From NCBI RefSeq assembly GCF_033100135.1, contig NZ_CP136920.1, positions 2,909,001 to 2,973,000 of the forward strand: DNA of 64,000 nt. Reading direction: 5' to 3'. How positions within the stretch are numbered: position 1 is the stretch's first letter; the number at the start of each line of letters is the position of its first letter. Below are positions 63,448 through 64,000 of the stretch, in pieces. Origin of the DNA: Rubellicoccus peritrichatus (GTDB lineage Bacteria > Verrucomicrobiota > Verrucomicrobiia > Opitutales > Cerasicoccaceae). Position numbers and translations under genes: made by a program. A model generated the notes under the pieces. The model made no database searches, was not told where the DNA came from, and worked only from the letters and a program-made list of their open reading frames with translations.

Positions 63448-64000
63448 TTAGATTTGCGAAATATTTAGTGATGTTGTTTCTAAATTTTCACTGGAGGCTG
63501 ATACTTTCAATGTGTCTGGAGATTTTCCGGCCTGCAGAATCATGAGACAGCGTCCGTTTTCCGTCACACATTTGTCTGATTTATAATCCTGTATGCTGTC
63601 GCATGCGCCATTGTCTATGCCTATGTTTGTGGCATCTCCATCGACTTGGAAATGAACTTCCATTTCCGTGTGGCTTACTGGCAGACCCGCTGCATCCACT
63701 AATTGTGCAACACAGTGCACGACATCGCTTGTGTCAGCGTGAATACTGTTGCGATCCACTTCTAATCTAACCGCACTTGGTTGGCTCGCTGTGCGAAGGT
63801 CATCGTTGATCTTTTCATTGATTGCGACAGCTTTTAGTGATCCCGCTTCAAAAGGCACAACCCAGCGGAAGATGCGATCTTCATTGTCACTTATACTGTG
63901 TATGCCAAGGGATTTCTCGTTGAGAAAGAGTTCTACTGATTCACAGTTTGAGTAAACTTCGACATAGATTTCTTCGCCTTCTGTGTAGTTCCAGTTTTCC
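63448..64000 (-). CDS. GH2-like beta-galactosidase, C-terminal part (partial)
   Basis: This frame is open from base 64000 and ends at 63448; the catalytic part lies outside the window. Read by hand, the visible start is NWNYTEGEEIYVEVYSNCES, VELFLNEKSLG and FRWVVPFEAGSLKAVA, the DUF4982-type domain of GH2 proteins. It ends with a bacterial Ig-like domain (VVHCVAQLVDAAGLPVSHTEMEVHFQVDG). The GH86 start is 25 bases downstream, so the two are probably one operon of galactan breakdown. The internal ATG at 63858 is not the true start. Confidence 0.82.
   Translation of the reverse strand, partial: ENWNYTEGEEIYVEVYSNCESVELFLNEKSLGIHSISDNEDRIFRWVVPFEAGSLKAVAINEKINDDLRTASQPSAVRLEVDRNSIHADTSDVVHCVAQLVDAAGLPVSHTEMEVHFQVDGDATNIGIDNGACDSIQDYKSDKCVTENGRCLMILQAGKSPDTLKVSASSENLETTSLNISQI

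Overview
The window looks like a chromosomal segment of a marine, polysaccharide-degrading bacterium of the Verrucomicrobiota, most likely Opitutales/Puniceicoccaceae-like. This is inferred from gene content, not from a marker tree. The supporting genes are a DUF1549/DUF1553 protein with an SHD1-like N-terminus, a short HemA without a dimerisation domain, a Trp/Tyr-rich repeat protein, a sulfatase, a GH86 agarase/porphyranase-like enzyme and GC-rich intergenic palindromes. No phage, insertion sequence, CRISPR array or rRNA was recognised. One tRNA (Cys) is present.

Layout. 1-5.7 kb: end of a DUF1549/DUF1553 gene, tRNA-Cys, a DUF3127 gene, a Trp-rich exported protein, a HisI-like protein, a LON-domain protein and a LolA-like exported protein. 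5.8-9.3 kb: an XPD/DinG-type helicase fused to a RecB-like nuclease domain, then small proteins and a [2Fe-2S] ferredoxin. 9.4-16.3 kb: an ABC ATPase, a secreted chorismate mutase, hemA with a cytochrome-assembly-like gene, a membrane zinc peptidase, a probable metal-related outer-membrane protein pair and a YmdB-type phosphodiesterase. 16.4-28.7 kb: acetolactate synthase flanked by two palindromic repeats, MarR, miaA, a coiled-coil membrane protein, a large AsmA-like protein, DUF2851, mpl and a solitary DNA methyltransferase. 28.7-36.5 kb: AraC regulator plus sulfatase, fatty acid desaturase, B12-binding radical SAM protein, and an RND exporter coupled to a YHS lipoprotein.

36.8-52.7 kb is the most unusual part. 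Three tandem same-strand genes encode exported multidomain proteins of 2292, 721 and 2254 residues. They share an N-terminal YSGRIS-type module, Asp/Asn/Glu-rich linker repeats and a C-terminal GADYAE-type module followed by a coiled coil. The two giant ones also carry different propeller-like repeat blocks. I read them as a family of surface fibres or adhesins whose C-terminus may act in assembly.

52.7-53.8 kb is an AT-rich gene-poor gap. 53.8-56.4 kb is a compact operon of PduO-type corrinoid adenosyltransferase, type III polyketide synthase and methyltransferase. 56.7-64 kb holds a 1532-residue secreted esterase with threefold internal repeats, a GH86 enzyme and the end of a GH2-like beta-galactosidase. 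Together with the sulfatase this suggests use of red-algal galactans such as porphyran or agar.
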